DNA of 64,000 nt from Labrys sp. WJW. GTDB taxonomy: Bacteria > Pseudomonadota > Alphaproteobacteria > Rhizobiales > Labraceae. A model generated the notes under the pieces. The model was not told the DNA's origin and searched no databases. It was given only the letters and a program-made list of their open reading frames with translations. Shown here piece by piece: positions 16,429 to 24,558 of the stretch (positions are counted from its first letter, which is position 1; each line of letters opens with the position of its first letter). Where the stretch lies: positions 1 through 64,000 of the forward strand of contig NZ_LYXZ01000020.1 of NCBI RefSeq assembly GCF_001676615.1, written 5' to 3'. Position numbers and translations under genes: made by a program.

Positions 16429-17337
16429 ATGTCTTCCCGTGGCTCCCACCTGTTCGGTGCGTTCCTCGCCCTTGCGGCGGGAACGGTGTTTTCGTTCGGC
16501 AGCATCACCATTCGCGAGTCGCCGCATCTGGATGCCGTGCAATATCTGATCTGGCGCAGCTTCGGCCTGCTGCCGCTCGTCGTCGGCGTGGCGCTGCTGC
16601 AGGGCAAGTCGCCTCTGCGGCAGTTGATCTCGGGCGGCTGGCTGGGGCTCGGCGGCGCGTTGTGCATGACGGTGATGGCGGATCTCTTCATCTTCGCCAT
16701 GAAGACGACCACCATCGCCAATGCGCTGCTGTTCTCGAGCGCGGCGCCGCTGATCGGGGCCATATTGGCCCGCCTGATCCTGAAGGAGCGCATCCTCGTC
16801 GCCACCTGGTGCGGCATCGCGATCGGCATTGCCGGCCTGCTCATCATGACCTGGGGGGAGCTGGGCAGCGGCAATGCGATCGGCAATCTCGCCGCCTTCG
16901 GCGTGGGCTTTGCCTATGGCCTCTATTCCATCATTGCCCGGCTCGGGCGCGACAGGGACATGTCGGGCGTGGTGACGGGCTGGGCGGTGCTGACCATCCT
17001 CACCTGCGGTGCCTTCATGGCCGCGAGAGGGATCACCATCGCCACGCCGATGCAGGAAAACGCCTATGCCATGATCCATGGTGCCGTCTTCATCGGCGGC
17101 GGCATGTATCTGCTCAATACGGCGGCCCGGCATGTCGGCGCCGGACAACTCACCTTGCTGGCCCAGACCGAGATGATCCTCGGGCCGGTCTGGGTCTATC
17201 TCTTCTTCGGCGAGGCGCCGCGCCTGACCACTGTCCTGGGGGGCGCGGTGCTGCTTGCCGGCGTGCTCGTCGCGGCCCTCGGACGCAGCTTCGCCCGCGA
17301 GGAGGAAGCGGAGATGGCGGCCCGTGCCTCTGTGTGA
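16429..17337 (+). CDS. EamA/DMT family transporter
   Basis: This 302-residue inner-membrane exporter has about ten transmembrane helices in two EamA repeats. Examples are FGAFLALAAGTVFSFGSI near the start and VWVYLFFGEAPRLTTVLGGA near the end, the EamA signature of helices 9 and 10. DMT members often export amino acids or other small metabolites; the substrate cannot be told from the sequence. The ATG at 16429 was chosen; a TTG at 16372 would add 19 residues. It follows cobM by 158 bases and ends 3 bases from a second DMT gene that runs the other way, suggesting an old inverted duplication. Confidence 0.85.
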   Translation: MSSRGSHLFGAFLALAAGTVFSFGSITIRESPHLDAVQYLIWRSFGLLPLVVGVALLQGKSPLRQLISGGWLGLGGALCMTVMADLFIFAMKTTTIANALLFSSAAPLIGAILARLILKERILVATWCGIAIGIAGLLIMTWGELGSGNAIGNLAAFGVGFAYGLYSIIARLGRDRDMSGVVTGWAVLTILTCGAFMAARGITIATPMQENAYAMIHGAVFIGGGMYLLNTAARHVGAGQLTLLAQTEMILGPVWVYLFFGEAPRLTTVLGGAVLLAGVLVAALGRSFAREEEAEMAARASV

Positions 17338-17340
17338 CGC

Positions 17341-18228
17341 TCAGGACGATCTCAGGCGCCAGCCCCCGAGAATGTGCCAGATCACAGCCGACAGCACGAT
17401 GGCGCCGCCGATGATCGCGGCCATACCCGGATCCTCGGCGAAGATCAGATAGACCCACAGCGGTGCCAGCACCACGTCGAGCGTGGAGATCAGCCCGGAT
17501 TCTGCGGCGGGGATCCGGCGGGCGCCGGCCAGGAACATGAAGAAGGCCAGGGGGATCGAGGTGAAGGCGAACAGCGTGAGCACCACCCAGTCCTGCGCCG
17601 TGGCCGCCGCGGGCGAGGCGAAGGGCAGGCCCACCAGCGCCGTGAACAGGCAGCAGAACAGATTGACCGGCAGCATTTCCAGCCCAGGCCGGGCTCGCGC
17701 GACCACGGCCACGATGGCAAAGGAGCCGGCCATGCCGAGTGCCATCGCGTCGCCGAAGAGGTGGCCGGATCCGAAGGAGCCGCCCACCATCACGACCACG
17801 CCGACCAGCGCACCGGCGGAGGCGATCAGCGTGCGCCGGGAGACCCTCTCGCGCATGATCAGCCAGGCAAGGCCCGCCGCCAGGAAGGGCGTGGTGGCAT
17901 AGATCACCGATACGTTGGCGATGGTGGTGTGATAGAGCGCACCGACGAAGAACAACATCGACAGCGAGGCGCAGGCCGCGATGACGATGCCGAACCAGCC
18001 GATCGAGCGGATGGCGGCCAGGCTGTCGGTTCGATGCACATAGACGAGACCGACCGCCATGTAGATCGCGCCGATCGCCGCGCGCAGCGACACGGTCGTC
18101 CAGGCGTCCACCGTGAGCATGCGGGCGAAGATGCCGCTGATGCTCCAGGCGATGGCGGAGGCGACGACGAGAAAAACACCGAGCCGATGAACGGAACGGG
18201 CGTCGGGCGAGGCGGTGATGGCGGACAT
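17341..18228 (-). CDS. EamA/DMT family transporter
   Basis: This 295-residue membrane protein has two EamA repeats and about ten helices (LGVFLVVASAIAWSISGIF first; APLWVYLIFAEDPGMAAIIG near the end). It is related to its convergent neighbour at 16429-17337: both contain the VWVYL.F.E.P / LWVYLIFAEDP signature and similar length, but they differ throughout. The ATG at 18228 (MSAITASPDARS) was chosen over one at 18255. Its promoter lies in a 556-base gap shared with the SRPBCC gene, which is transcribed toward it. The substrate is unknown. Confidence 0.85.
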   Translation of the reverse strand: MSAITASPDARSVHRLGVFLVVASAIAWSISGIFARMLTVDAWTTVSLRAAIGAIYMAVGLVYVHRTDSLAAIRSIGWFGIVIAACASLSMLFFVGALYHTTIANVSVIYATTPFLAAGLAWLIMRERVSRRTLIASAGALVGVVVMVGGSFGSGHLFGDAMALGMAGSFAIVAVVARARPGLEMLPVNLFCCLFTALVGLPFASPAAATAQDWVVLTLFAFTSIPLAFFMFLAGARRIPAAESGLISTLDVVLAPLWVYLIFAEDPGMAAIIGGAIVLSAVIWHILGGWRLRSS

Positions 18229-18784
18229 CGGAAAACCGGGGGTGGGAGGACGCAACTCACATGATTTTCAGCGGCACTCCCAACGGGCCGATGAAGGTGT
18301 GATCCGCTGCAATCTCCTTGTTTCCGATGCTTCGTTCAAGGGAGGAAAGCTATCTTGAACGACAAGAAAAGCTTGATGACACAGACGGCGGCTGCGCTAT
18401 TTCTGCGCTATCCCGGCATCCTTCGCTTGCTGTCCGCGAAAGCGTGACATTGACAACTTCCCCTATCCGATAGAGCGACCTCTCTCACTCATATCAGGGA
18501 ACATAAAGGCTGCCCCGTCATTGCTTCGCTTCGCTCGCAATGACGGAGCTGGTGCGTCAAACTTTATGCAAGTTGGTATCAGATGTTATCCCGGATGCGG
18601 TGCAGATCCGGGACCGTTCTCCGAATGGAGCGTGTGTTTCATCTTATGGCCCGCATCAGATCTTCGGGGTGGTGCTGAGATTATTCGCAAGAGAACGTTT
18701 TCACAGGGCGGTTCCGTGTCTGCGACGCAGGACTTCGCGTCGCGCACGGAATGACCCTCGGGTCTTCGCGAGATCACTTGTGGT
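18229..18784. other. Gene-free stretch with degenerate palindromes
   Basis: This 556-base gap must contain the DMT transporter promoter on its left side. It holds a shortened family A repeat (18516-18545, cgtcattgcttcgcttcgct...) and decayed palindromes such as cccggatgcggtgcagatccggg (18596-18618) and gttccgtgtctgcgacgcag (18711-18730). No open frame with a ribosome binding site and plausible composition was seen. Confidence 0.6.
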
Positions 18785-19312
18785 TCAGCCGGCGCTCATC
18801 TTGCTTTCGTAGTCGGCCTCGAGCCGCGTATGCAGGCCCCAGAAGCTCGGCGGTGCGTGTCCTCCGAGGCGGGCCGCGAGGATGTCGAGATGGGTGTGCC
18901 AGCCGGCGGCGACGCTGACCAGTTCGTCGCGGGTGAGCAGGCGGCTATGGGTGATGGTGATATGGGTGCGACCGAGCTCCGGCTTGAGGTCGATGCGCAC
19001 CTGCGAGCCGTCCCCCCAGGCATATTCGATCAGGGTCGGCGGTTCGCAGGCAATCACACGCCCGTGCATTTCGACTGTGCCGTTCAGATGCACATATTTG
19101 GGCGGCGGCGGGTCGTCGGGCGACGACAGGTCGCCATTGCGGAAGACATGGTTGACCCGTCCGCCGGGCTGCAAGTCCATCTCCCCGCCGGCCAGCCATT
19201 GCTGGCGCTTCTCGGCTTCGGTCAGGAAGGCCCAGACGCGTTCGATCTGTCCGGAAAGAACGCGTTCGATGCGCACGGTCTCGGTATCGATGATCACGCC
19301 GTAGTCGGACAT
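18785..19312 (-). CDS. SRPBCC / AHSA1-like protein
   Basis: This 175-residue START-like (AHSA1-type SRPBCC) protein has the usual opening IERVLSGQIERVWAFLTE and FGxxF-type helix-grip layout, ending in WxxHLDILAARLGG. Such proteins bind small hydrophobic ligands or act as stress or chaperone-associated factors. Genes of this type often sit with an ArsR regulator, as here: arsR lies 110 bases upstream on the same strand, so the two are probably co-transcribed and autoregulated from the operators at 19761-19819. The ligand is unknown. Confidence 0.85.
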   Translation of the reverse strand: MSDYGVIIDTETVRIERVLSGQIERVWAFLTEAEKRQQWLAGGEMDLQPGGRVNHVFRNGDLSSPDDPPPPKYVHLNGTVEMHGRVIACEPPTLIEYAWGDGSQVRIDLKPELGRTHITITHSRLLTRDELVSVAAGWHTHLDILAARLGGHAPPSFWGLHTRLEADYESKMSAG

Positions 19313-19365
19313 GGTTCAACTCCCTGGAGTAAAGCGCTTTCATGAGCGCTTGTTTTCTCTGATGC

Positions 19366-19411
19366 TTGTTTTCCAGCCAATCCAACGGGATTGGCTGGAG
19401 CGTCTTTGCGA
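19366..19411. repeat. Short inverted repeat, family G (ccagccaatccaacgggattggctgg)
   Basis: This hairpin, ccagccaatccaacgggattggctgg followed by agcgtctttgcga, lies in the ArsR-SRPBCC gap. A close copy with the same flanks (ttgtttccaagccaatccgacggattggcgggagcgtccctgcga) lies at 56379-56424 between fabB and fabA, which shows it is a dispersed element and no gene-specific terminator. Confidence 0.7.
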
Positions 19412-19422
19412 CTGCTTCAGGC

Positions 19423-19770
19423 TCAGCTCCCTTGAGGGTTGGCGATCGCATCCGCGATCAGCAAGGCATCAAGCGTGTCGAGCCGCTGATTCCAGAGTTT
19501 TTCGTAGAAACGCATCCATTCCAGGCCGGCATGCAGAGGCCGCGGATTCAGCCGGCAGGTATGGGTGCGTCCTTCGACACGGCGTTCCACCAGGCCGGCC
19601 CTCTCCAGCACCTTGATATGCTTGGAGGCAGCGGCCAGCGAGATGGCGAAGGGATGGGCGAGTTCGCCCACCTTGCGGGGCTCGGCGGCGAGGCTGCGCA
19701 GCATGGCCCGCCTGGTCGGATCGGCCAGGGCATGAAAGACGGCGTCGAGCGGATCTTGATATTCAACCAT
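19423..19770 (-). CDS. ArsR/SmtB family transcriptional regulator
   Basis: This 115-residue winged-helix repressor begins MVEYQDPLDAVFHALADPTR, the typical N-terminus of the SdpR-like group, with the recognition helix around SLAAASKHIKVLERAGLV. It lacks the ELCVC metal box, so metal sensing is unlikely. The start codon at 19770 lies inside one of two similar palindromes (19761-19780 and 19802-19819), which strongly suggests autorepression. The SRPBCC gene downstream is its likely target and functional partner, an arrangement common in alphaproteobacteria. Confidence 0.9.
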   Translation of the reverse strand: MVEYQDPLDAVFHALADPTRRAMLRSLAAEPRKVGELAHPFAISLAAASKHIKVLERAGLVERRVEGRTHTCRLNPRPLHAGLEWMRFYEKLWNQRLDTLDALLIADAIANPQGS

Positions 19771-19819
19771 GTGGTTGAATATCTGCCTTTGCCCGTTAAT
19801 TGTCAACCAAATGGTTGAC
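19761..19819 (-). promoter_or_regulatory. Paired ArsR operators (CAACCA-N2-TGGTTG type)
   Basis: Palindrome attcaaccatgtggttgaat spans 19761-19780 and gtcaaccaaatggttgac spans 19802-19819. Both share TCAACCA..TGGTTGA and are spaced about 40 bases centre to centre, four helical turns. The first covers the arsR start codon; the second should cover the promoter. This is the layout expected for cooperative repression by the ArsR dimer. Confidence 0.8.
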
Positions 19820-20014
19820 GACAGCATCGGACCCGATCTCGAAATGGGGTTCGATGCCGTCGGTTTGGTCGTCGCACCGTCTTCCGAAAACCGGCGTCCA
19901 CTTTGTGGGTAATGCTCGATATTTCCGTCGCGTTCGGCACCTGGGATGTCGCGCCATGCAAAGGCGTTTCCGGCAAGGCCTTGTCTATTCGCCACCAGCA
20001 AGAGGGAGAATTCC

Positions 20015-20992
20015 ATGGCCGCAGCAGCCAAGACGTCCGCAATCAAGACATTTGCAATCGTCGGAACCGGGGTCATCGGTGCCGGCTGGGCGGCCCGGGC
20101 GCTCGCGCACGGCCTCGACGTCGTCGCCTACGATCCGGCTCCGGGCGCCGAGGAGAAGCTGCGTGCGGCCATCGACAATGCCTGGCCGGCCCTTGAGAAG
20201 CAGGGCTTGGCCGCCGGTGCCGATCGCAAGCGCCTGAGCTTCGCCAACTCGGTGGCCGAGGCCGCAGGCCAAGCCGATTTCATCCAGGAAAACGCCCCCG
20301 AGCGCGAGGAACTCAAGCAGGACTTGCTGGCGCAGATCGATGCCGCCGCCAAGCCGGGCGCCATCATCGGCTCCTCCACCTCGGGCCTGCTGCCGAGCCG
20401 GCTGCAGGCCAAGATGGCCGATCCGACCCGTCTGGTGGTGGGCCATCCCTTCAATCCGGTCTATCTCCTGCCCCTGGTGGAAGTGCTCGGCGGCGAGAAG
20501 ACGTCGGCCGAGACGGTCGAGGCCGCCAAGGCGTTTTATGCCTCGATCGGCATGCGCCCGTTGCATGTCAAGGTGGAGATCGAAGGCTTCATCGCCGACC
20601 GGCTGATGGAGGCGCTCTGGCGCGAGGCACTCTGGCTGGTCAATGACGGGGTCGCCACCACCGAGGAGGTCGACGCAGCCGTGGTGTATGGCTGCGGCCT
20701 GCGCTGGTCGCTGATGGGCACCTTCCTCACCTTCCATCTCGCCGGTGGCGAGGGCGGCATGCGCCACATGCTGCACCAGTTCGGCCCGGCCCTGAAGCTG
20801 CCCTGGACCAAGCTGGTGGCGCCCGAACTGACGGAGGAGTTGATCGACCGCGTCGCCGATGGCTGCGAGCACCAGGCCGCCGGTCGTTCGATCAAGGCAC
20901 TCGAGCGCCGCCGCGACGACTTCCTCATTGAGGTGATGGCACTGGCGAAGAAGTACTGGCCGGAGGCCGAGGGGCTCGAAGGGAGGATCTGA
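20015..20992 (+). CDS. lcdH: L-carnitine dehydrogenase
   Basis: This 325-residue NAD-dependent enzyme oxidises L-carnitine to 3-dehydrocarnitine. It belongs to the 3-hydroxyacyl-CoA dehydrogenase fold, with the dinucleotide loop GTGVIGAG at residues 17-24 and the carnitine dehydrogenase block [20 protein letters not shown]. The start at 20015 has a good AGAGGGAG Shine-Dalgarno; the longer frame from 19946 is not needed. Followed after 94 bases by a thioesterase, it matches the carnitine dehydrogenase/thioesterase pair of the carnitine-to-glycine-betaine pathway. The cleavage enzyme (BKACE/CdhC type) that acts between them is not in the window. Confidence 0.87.
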   Translation: MAAAAKTSAIKTFAIVGTGVIGAGWAARALAHGLDVVAYDPAPGAEEKLRAAIDNAWPALEKQGLAAGADRKRLSFANSVAEAAGQADFIQENAPEREELKQDLLAQIDAAAKPGAIIGSSTSGLLPSRLQAKMADPTRLVVGHPFNPVYLLPLVEVLGGEKTSAETVEAAKAFYASIGMRPLHVKVEIEGFIADRLMEALWREALWLVNDGVATTEEVDAAVVYGCGLRWSLMGTFLTFHLAGGEGGMRHMLHQFGPALKLPWTKLVAPELTEELIDRVADGCEHQAAGRSIKALERRRDDFLIEVMALAKKYWPEAEGLEGRI

Positions 20993-21000
20993 TTCCCGGA

Positions 21001-21072
21001 TGCGCGGACGTCTCGTCCGCTCCTGGAATCGGAAAGCTAGTTAGCAGGGAAGAGCGGACGAGACGTCCGCGC
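21001..21072. repeat. Intergenic palindromic repeat, family B
   Basis: Arms tgcgcggacgtctcgtccgc (from 21001) and gcggacgagacgtccgcgc (to 21072) are inverted copies around a loop of about 30 bases, in the 94-base gap between the carnitine dehydrogenase and thioesterase genes. This is the same family as the element translated inside cobN at 6255-6321. Confidence 0.88.
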
Positions 21073-21086
21073 GCCCGGAGACAGTC

Positions 21087-21551
21087 ATGCATCTTCTCGA
21101 CGAAACCGTCCGCCCGGAATGGATCGACTATAACGGCCACCTCTATGACGGCTATTACGCGGTGATCTTCGCCAAGGCCGTGGACGAGTTCCTCCCCCGC
21201 GTCGGCCTCACGCCGGCGGTGCGCGAGACGACGCGCCACACCATCTACACGATGGAAACCCATGTCCGCTTCCTGTGGGAGGTCAAGCTCGGCACGCCCG
21301 TCTCGGTGACCTGCCAGGTGCTGGACCTCGACGCCAAACGCGTCCGCATCTTCCTGAGCATGTACGACAAGGTGCGCAACCTCGTGGTGGCGACCTCTGA
21401 GCAACTCCTGATGTCGATCGACCAGACCGAGCAGCCGCACGCGGCGCCCTGGCTGCCGCAGAGCATGGCAGTGCTGGAGGGCCTGCTGAAAGAGCATGCC
21501 ACCCTGCCGATGCCGAAGGATGCCGGCCGCAGCATCGGCATCAAGCGGTAG
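21087..21551 (+). CDS. Acyl-CoA thioesterase, betainyl-CoA thioesterase-like
   Basis: This 154-residue hotdog-fold 4HBT thioesterase has the family opening RPEWIDYNGHLYDGYYAVIF (DYNGH active-site loop at about 13-17). Beside L-carnitine dehydrogenase it is best read as the betainyl-CoA thioesterase that releases glycine betaine in carnitine breakdown. The role follows from gene context; fold membership follows from the sequence. The product, glycine betaine, can be demethylated stepwise, which links it loosely to the N-demethylation genes that follow on the opposite strand. Confidence 0.8.
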   Translation: MHLLDETVRPEWIDYNGHLYDGYYAVIFAKAVDEFLPRVGLTPAVRETTRHTIYTMETHVRFLWEVKLGTPVSVTCQVLDLDAKRVRIFLSMYDKVRNLVVATSEQLLMSIDQTEQPHAAPWLPQSMAVLEGLLKEHATLPMPKDAGRSIGIKR

Positions 21552-21632
21552 AAAAACCCGCGATAAGGTATCGCGACTTATTTGTATGTCGCGATGTCCT
21601 TCCTTCTCGTTTTCCAGGTGTGGTGTTTCCAA

Positions 21633-21710
21633 GAGCGGACGAGACGTCCGCGCACCCGGAAAGATGTCATCTCCCGGGTGCACGGGCATCTTGCCCGTAC
21701 TTCCTATCCC
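21633..21710. repeat. Family B palindrome with a second hairpin
   Basis: gagcggacgagacgtccgcgc (21633-21653) is followed by acccgga...tcccgggtg and acgggcatcttgcccgt (21682-21698). These fill the gap between the convergent thioesterase and HODM genes. No U-tract is present. Confidence 0.7.
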
Positions 21711-21724
21711 ACAAGCAAGACGCC

Positions 21725-22765
21725 TCAATCCGGCCAACCGCCCGGGCTGGTTTCGGCGCCGTCGTCATATTTCGACAGCCACTCCACCGCCGTGTCGCGG
21801 AAGCGGGTGAGGCCCTTATAGTCGACCAGCTCGGGCGGCAGGGTCTTCAGGATGCGCGGCAGGCGCCGGCCCCATTTGGGCACGGTCACCAGTTCCTCCA
21901 GCTTGATCAGGTAGCAGCGGATCGGGAAGACGATGGCGTTGGAGCGCGGCAGGCGGAAGAAGGTCTGCAGTTCGACGCGCAGATGCAGCTTGTTGCCGAT
22001 GTTGTCCAGCGTCAGCGTGGTGCGGTCCTTGCCCCATTTGTGATAGTTCTCGGGCGAGGTATCGAGCCGCGGATTGACCGTCATCGTCCAGTTAAGCCGC
22101 CGCGTGGGCGAGCCCTGGCGCAGGTTCAGCATGAATTTGAGCGCGCGCTCGAACACGCCGAGCTGGTGGGCCAGCGGCACCGGGCCGTGCCATTCCATGA
22201 AGTTCATGCCGATGTCGAAATCGAGCGACCAGTCCGCCTGGGTGGTGACGATGCCGGCATCCATCCACAGATTGCCGTCGCGCTGGTCGAGCAGGCAGAA
22301 ATCGCCCTGGGCCTGGCGGGTGATGTACTCCATCGGGCCATAGGGCAGGGTGGCGACGTCACCGAAGGTGAAGCGGTCGTCGATCCCTAGGGGACGGTTG
22401 ATCCAGTGCCACTGGTCGCCGTTCCGCTCGAGCGTGAAATGCTCGGGATAGGAGGTCGACATGCTCTCCATCAGGAGTTCGAGCAGGTCCCAGCCCGCCA
22501 GCGTCATGTGGGGCAGGGACTGGCAGCGCAGCGGGTCTTCCTTGAGGACCTGCGCCCGGTCGGCCATCTCCGAGACATAGTGCTCGTCGACGTCGATGGG
22601 GTGCTCGAACACCGAGCCCTTCGGGCCGGCCGTATGCGGTTCGATATTGACCGCATACATGTAGTTGTCCTTGTCGAAGGGGAAGGGAAAACGGCGGATT
22701 CCCGTTTCCGAATTGCGGAAGGTGAAGTCGTCGCGGAAGGTTTCCTGGCGGAATTGGATGCCCAT
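21725..22765 (-). CDS. Haem-dependent oxidative N-demethylase subunit (DUF3445/HODM)
   Basis: This 346-residue DUF3445 protein belongs to the catalytic haem-binding family of oxidative N-demethylases that act on secondary amines such as dimethylamine. Recognisable blocks are FPFPFDKDNYMYAVNIEP, SLPHMTLAGWDLLELLME and TFFRLPRSNAIVFPIRCYL. An AGGAG sequence lies about 7 bases upstream of the ATG at 22765. It is the last gene of a minus-strand run that also encodes a flavin/[2Fe-2S] reductase and a DmmA-family protein, the same three components as dimethylamine monooxygenase. Reductant would come from the reductase at 22894-23859. The true substrate is not known. Confidence 0.88.
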   Translation of the reverse strand: MGIQFRQETFRDDFTFRNSETGIRRFPFPFDKDNYMYAVNIEPHTAGPKGSVFEHPIDVDEHYVSEMADRAQVLKEDPLRCQSLPHMTLAGWDLLELLMESMSTSYPEHFTLERNGDQWHWINRPLGIDDRFTFGDVATLPYGPMEYITRQAQGDFCLLDQRDGNLWMDAGIVTTQADWSLDFDIGMNFMEWHGPVPLAHQLGVFERALKFMLNLRQGSPTRRLNWTMTVNPRLDTSPENYHKWGKDRTTLTLDNIGNKLHLRVELQTFFRLPRSNAIVFPIRCYLIKLEELVTVPKWGRRLPRILKTLPPELVDYKGLTRFRDTAVEWLSKYDDGAETSPGGWPD

Positions 22766-22803
22766 GGTGAAGCTCCTGATCGTCGCAAAAAGTCGAACTC
22801 ATC

Positions 22804-22889
22804 CGTCATTGCGAGCGCAGCGAAGCAATCCGGTTTTGTGTTGGGGGCACCGCCGGCCCCTGGATTGCTTCGCTGCGCTCGCAATGACG
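22804..22889. repeat. Intergenic inverted repeat, family A
   Basis: A full copy (cgtcattgcgagcgcagcga... and complement) sits in the 128-base gap between the reductase and HODM genes, inside what looks like one operon. It could shape relative expression by stabilising or processing the transcript, which is an inference. Confidence 0.9.
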
Positions 22890-22893
22890 AGCA

Positions 22894-23859
22894 TTACAGA
22901 TCCAGCACCAGTTCCTTGCCCTCGAAGCGCGAGACGCAGGGCATGACCTTGGTGCCGGAAGCCTTGTCGGCGTCCGAGAGGTAGTGGTCGTTGTGCATGA
23001 GCGTGCCGTCGCAGGCGAGCACCCGCGTCTCGCACTGGCCACAGGCCCCGCCCCGGCACAGATAGGGCGCGTCGACGCCGGCCGCCTCGATCGCCTCCAG
23101 CATGCTCTGGTGCGGGCCGACCTGGGCCTTCTTGCCCGACTGGGCCAGGGTGATCTCGTAGGGCTTGCCGGAAGCCGGCGCGAGGAACTGCTCGTTGTGC
23201 AGGTTCTGCTCCGGCCAGCCTTCATTGCGGGCGGTGTTGAGAACCCACTTGATCATGCCGCCGGGCCCGCAGACATAGAGATGCGTGCCGAGGGGCTGGC
23301 GGGCGAGCAGGTCCACCAGGGGGATCGCTTCGCTCTTGGCGTCGCGATAGATGTGGATCCGGCGGCCATAGCGCTCGGCCAGATGGGCGAGATAGGCGCC
23401 GTGCTCGTCCGAGCGCACGGCGTAATGCAGCTCGAAGGGGCGGTCCTCGTCGGAAAGCTGGGCCATCATCGCCATGAAGGGGGTGATGCCGATGCCGCCG
23501 GCAAAGAGCAGGTGCTTCTTGGCGCGCTGGTCCGGCGGGAACAAATTGACGGGATGGCTGATGCGGATGATGTCACCGGGCCGCACCCTGCCATGCAGGA
23601 ACAGCGAGCCGCCACGGCCATTGTCATCGCGCCTGACGCTGATGGTGTAGCAGGCGGTGTCGCCCGGCCGGCTCATCAGCGAATAGGGATTGCGCCGGAG
23701 TGTGGCGCCGTCTTCCATCTCCACCACCACATGGGCGCCGCCCGAGAAATTGGGCAGGGGCGAGCCGTCGACGGGCTTGAAATGGAAGCGCTTGATCTCG
23801 GGCGTGACCTGATGGATCTCGCTGACGCGCACCTCGATCTTGGGCGTCTTGTCACTCAT
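22894..23859 (-). CDS. PDR/VanB-type oxidoreductase, N-demethylase reductase subunit
   Basis: This 321-residue reductase has an N-terminal flavin domain with RRNPYSLMSRP, an NAD(P)-binding domain with GGIGITPFMAM, and a C-terminal plant-type [2Fe-2S] domain with ligands C268, C273, C276 and C308 (CRGGACGQC, then C). This order is that of phthalate-dioxygenase-reductase/VanB proteins, which pass electrons from NADH to an oxygenase. Its ATG overlaps the stop of the DmmA-family gene (ATGA), tying the two together. The likely acceptor is the HODM haem protein encoded downstream. It corresponds to the DmmB role in dimethylamine monooxygenase. Confidence 0.88.
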   Translation of the reverse strand: MSDKTPKIEVRVSEIHQVTPEIKRFHFKPVDGSPLPNFSGGAHVVVEMEDGATLRRNPYSLMSRPGDTACYTISVRRDDNGRGGSLFLHGRVRPGDIIRISHPVNLFPPDQRAKKHLLFAGGIGITPFMAMMAQLSDEDRPFELHYAVRSDEHGAYLAHLAERYGRRIHIYRDAKSEAIPLVDLLARQPLGTHLYVCGPGGMIKWVLNTARNEGWPEQNLHNEQFLAPASGKPYEITLAQSGKKAQVGPHQSMLEAIEAAGVDAPYLCRGGACGQCETRVLACDGTLMHNDHYLSDADKASGTKVMPCVSRFEGKELVLDL

Positions 23860-24461
23860 GGAAAGGCCTCCTCGGTCGGCGGAACGACACCGGGCTCTTC
23901 GGCGTCGATGCACACGCCCTGGAATGCGGCTATGCGGCGCGAATAATGGTCACGCACCAGCAGAGTCAGGCCGCAATGGGCACATTTGACCGGCTGCGTG
24001 CGCACGTGCTCGGTGATGCCCTTGCAATGCACGCATTGCACCCGGCGTTCTTCCGAGCCGCGATGCTCGGTCTGGATGGAAAGATGGTCGACGCCGGCCT
24101 CGATCGCAAGCTTCATCGCCTGGCCGATCAGGCCCTCGGTGCCGGCCAGATAGATCTGGGTGCCCATATGGGCGGTCGCCAGCGTCTGGGCCAGGCGCGG
24201 CAGGGCGGCGGCGATGCTCGGGCCCTCATAGAACATGTCGGGGCCGAGTGCCCTGAGCGCCTCGCCCAAATTCTTGGCAGCGGCTCCGCCGGGCACATAG
24301 ATGATATGGGCCCTGTCGAGGAAGGCGGCCTCGGCCGTCTTGGCCGCGTCGAGGATCGCCTGCGCACCCTCGGCATCCGCCACGAACAGGTGCCGCTTGG
24401 CGCCGGGGCGGATGGCAAGCGTGCCATAGACAGGACGGCTCTTGATGCCGGATACGAGCAT
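23856..24461 (-). CDS. DmmA family protein (dimethylamine monooxygenase subunit family)
   Basis: This 201-residue protein of the DmmA family is a subunit of dimethylamine monooxygenase-type systems. The N-terminal part is a Rossmann-like domain (about residues 20-135, IYLAGTEGLIGQAM). A C-terminal zinc ribbon or rubredoxin-like knuckle has C143-x2-C146 and C160-x2-C163. It may carry metal or electrons between the reductase and the haem subunit. Its stop overlaps the reductase start by four bases. It lies between a GcvT-like protein upstream and the reductase downstream, the order expected for a dmm-like cluster. Confidence 0.85.
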   Translation of the reverse strand: MLVSGIKSRPVYGTLAIRPGAKRHLFVADAEGAQAILDAAKTAEAAFLDRAHIIYVPGGAAAKNLGEALRALGPDMFYEGPSIAAALPRLAQTLATAHMGTQIYLAGTEGLIGQAMKLAIEAGVDHLSIQTEHRGSEERRVQCVHCKGITEHVRTQPVKCAHCGLTLLVRDHYSRRIAAFQGVCIDAEEPGVVPPTEEAFP

Positions 24462-24558
24462 GGTTCTATCGAAACTCCAGCGCGAACGGAAACAGACGCA
24501 GCCAGGATCTGGCTATCACGTATGAGGGGCCCTCTCCCGTGGGAGAGGGCCAGGCACC

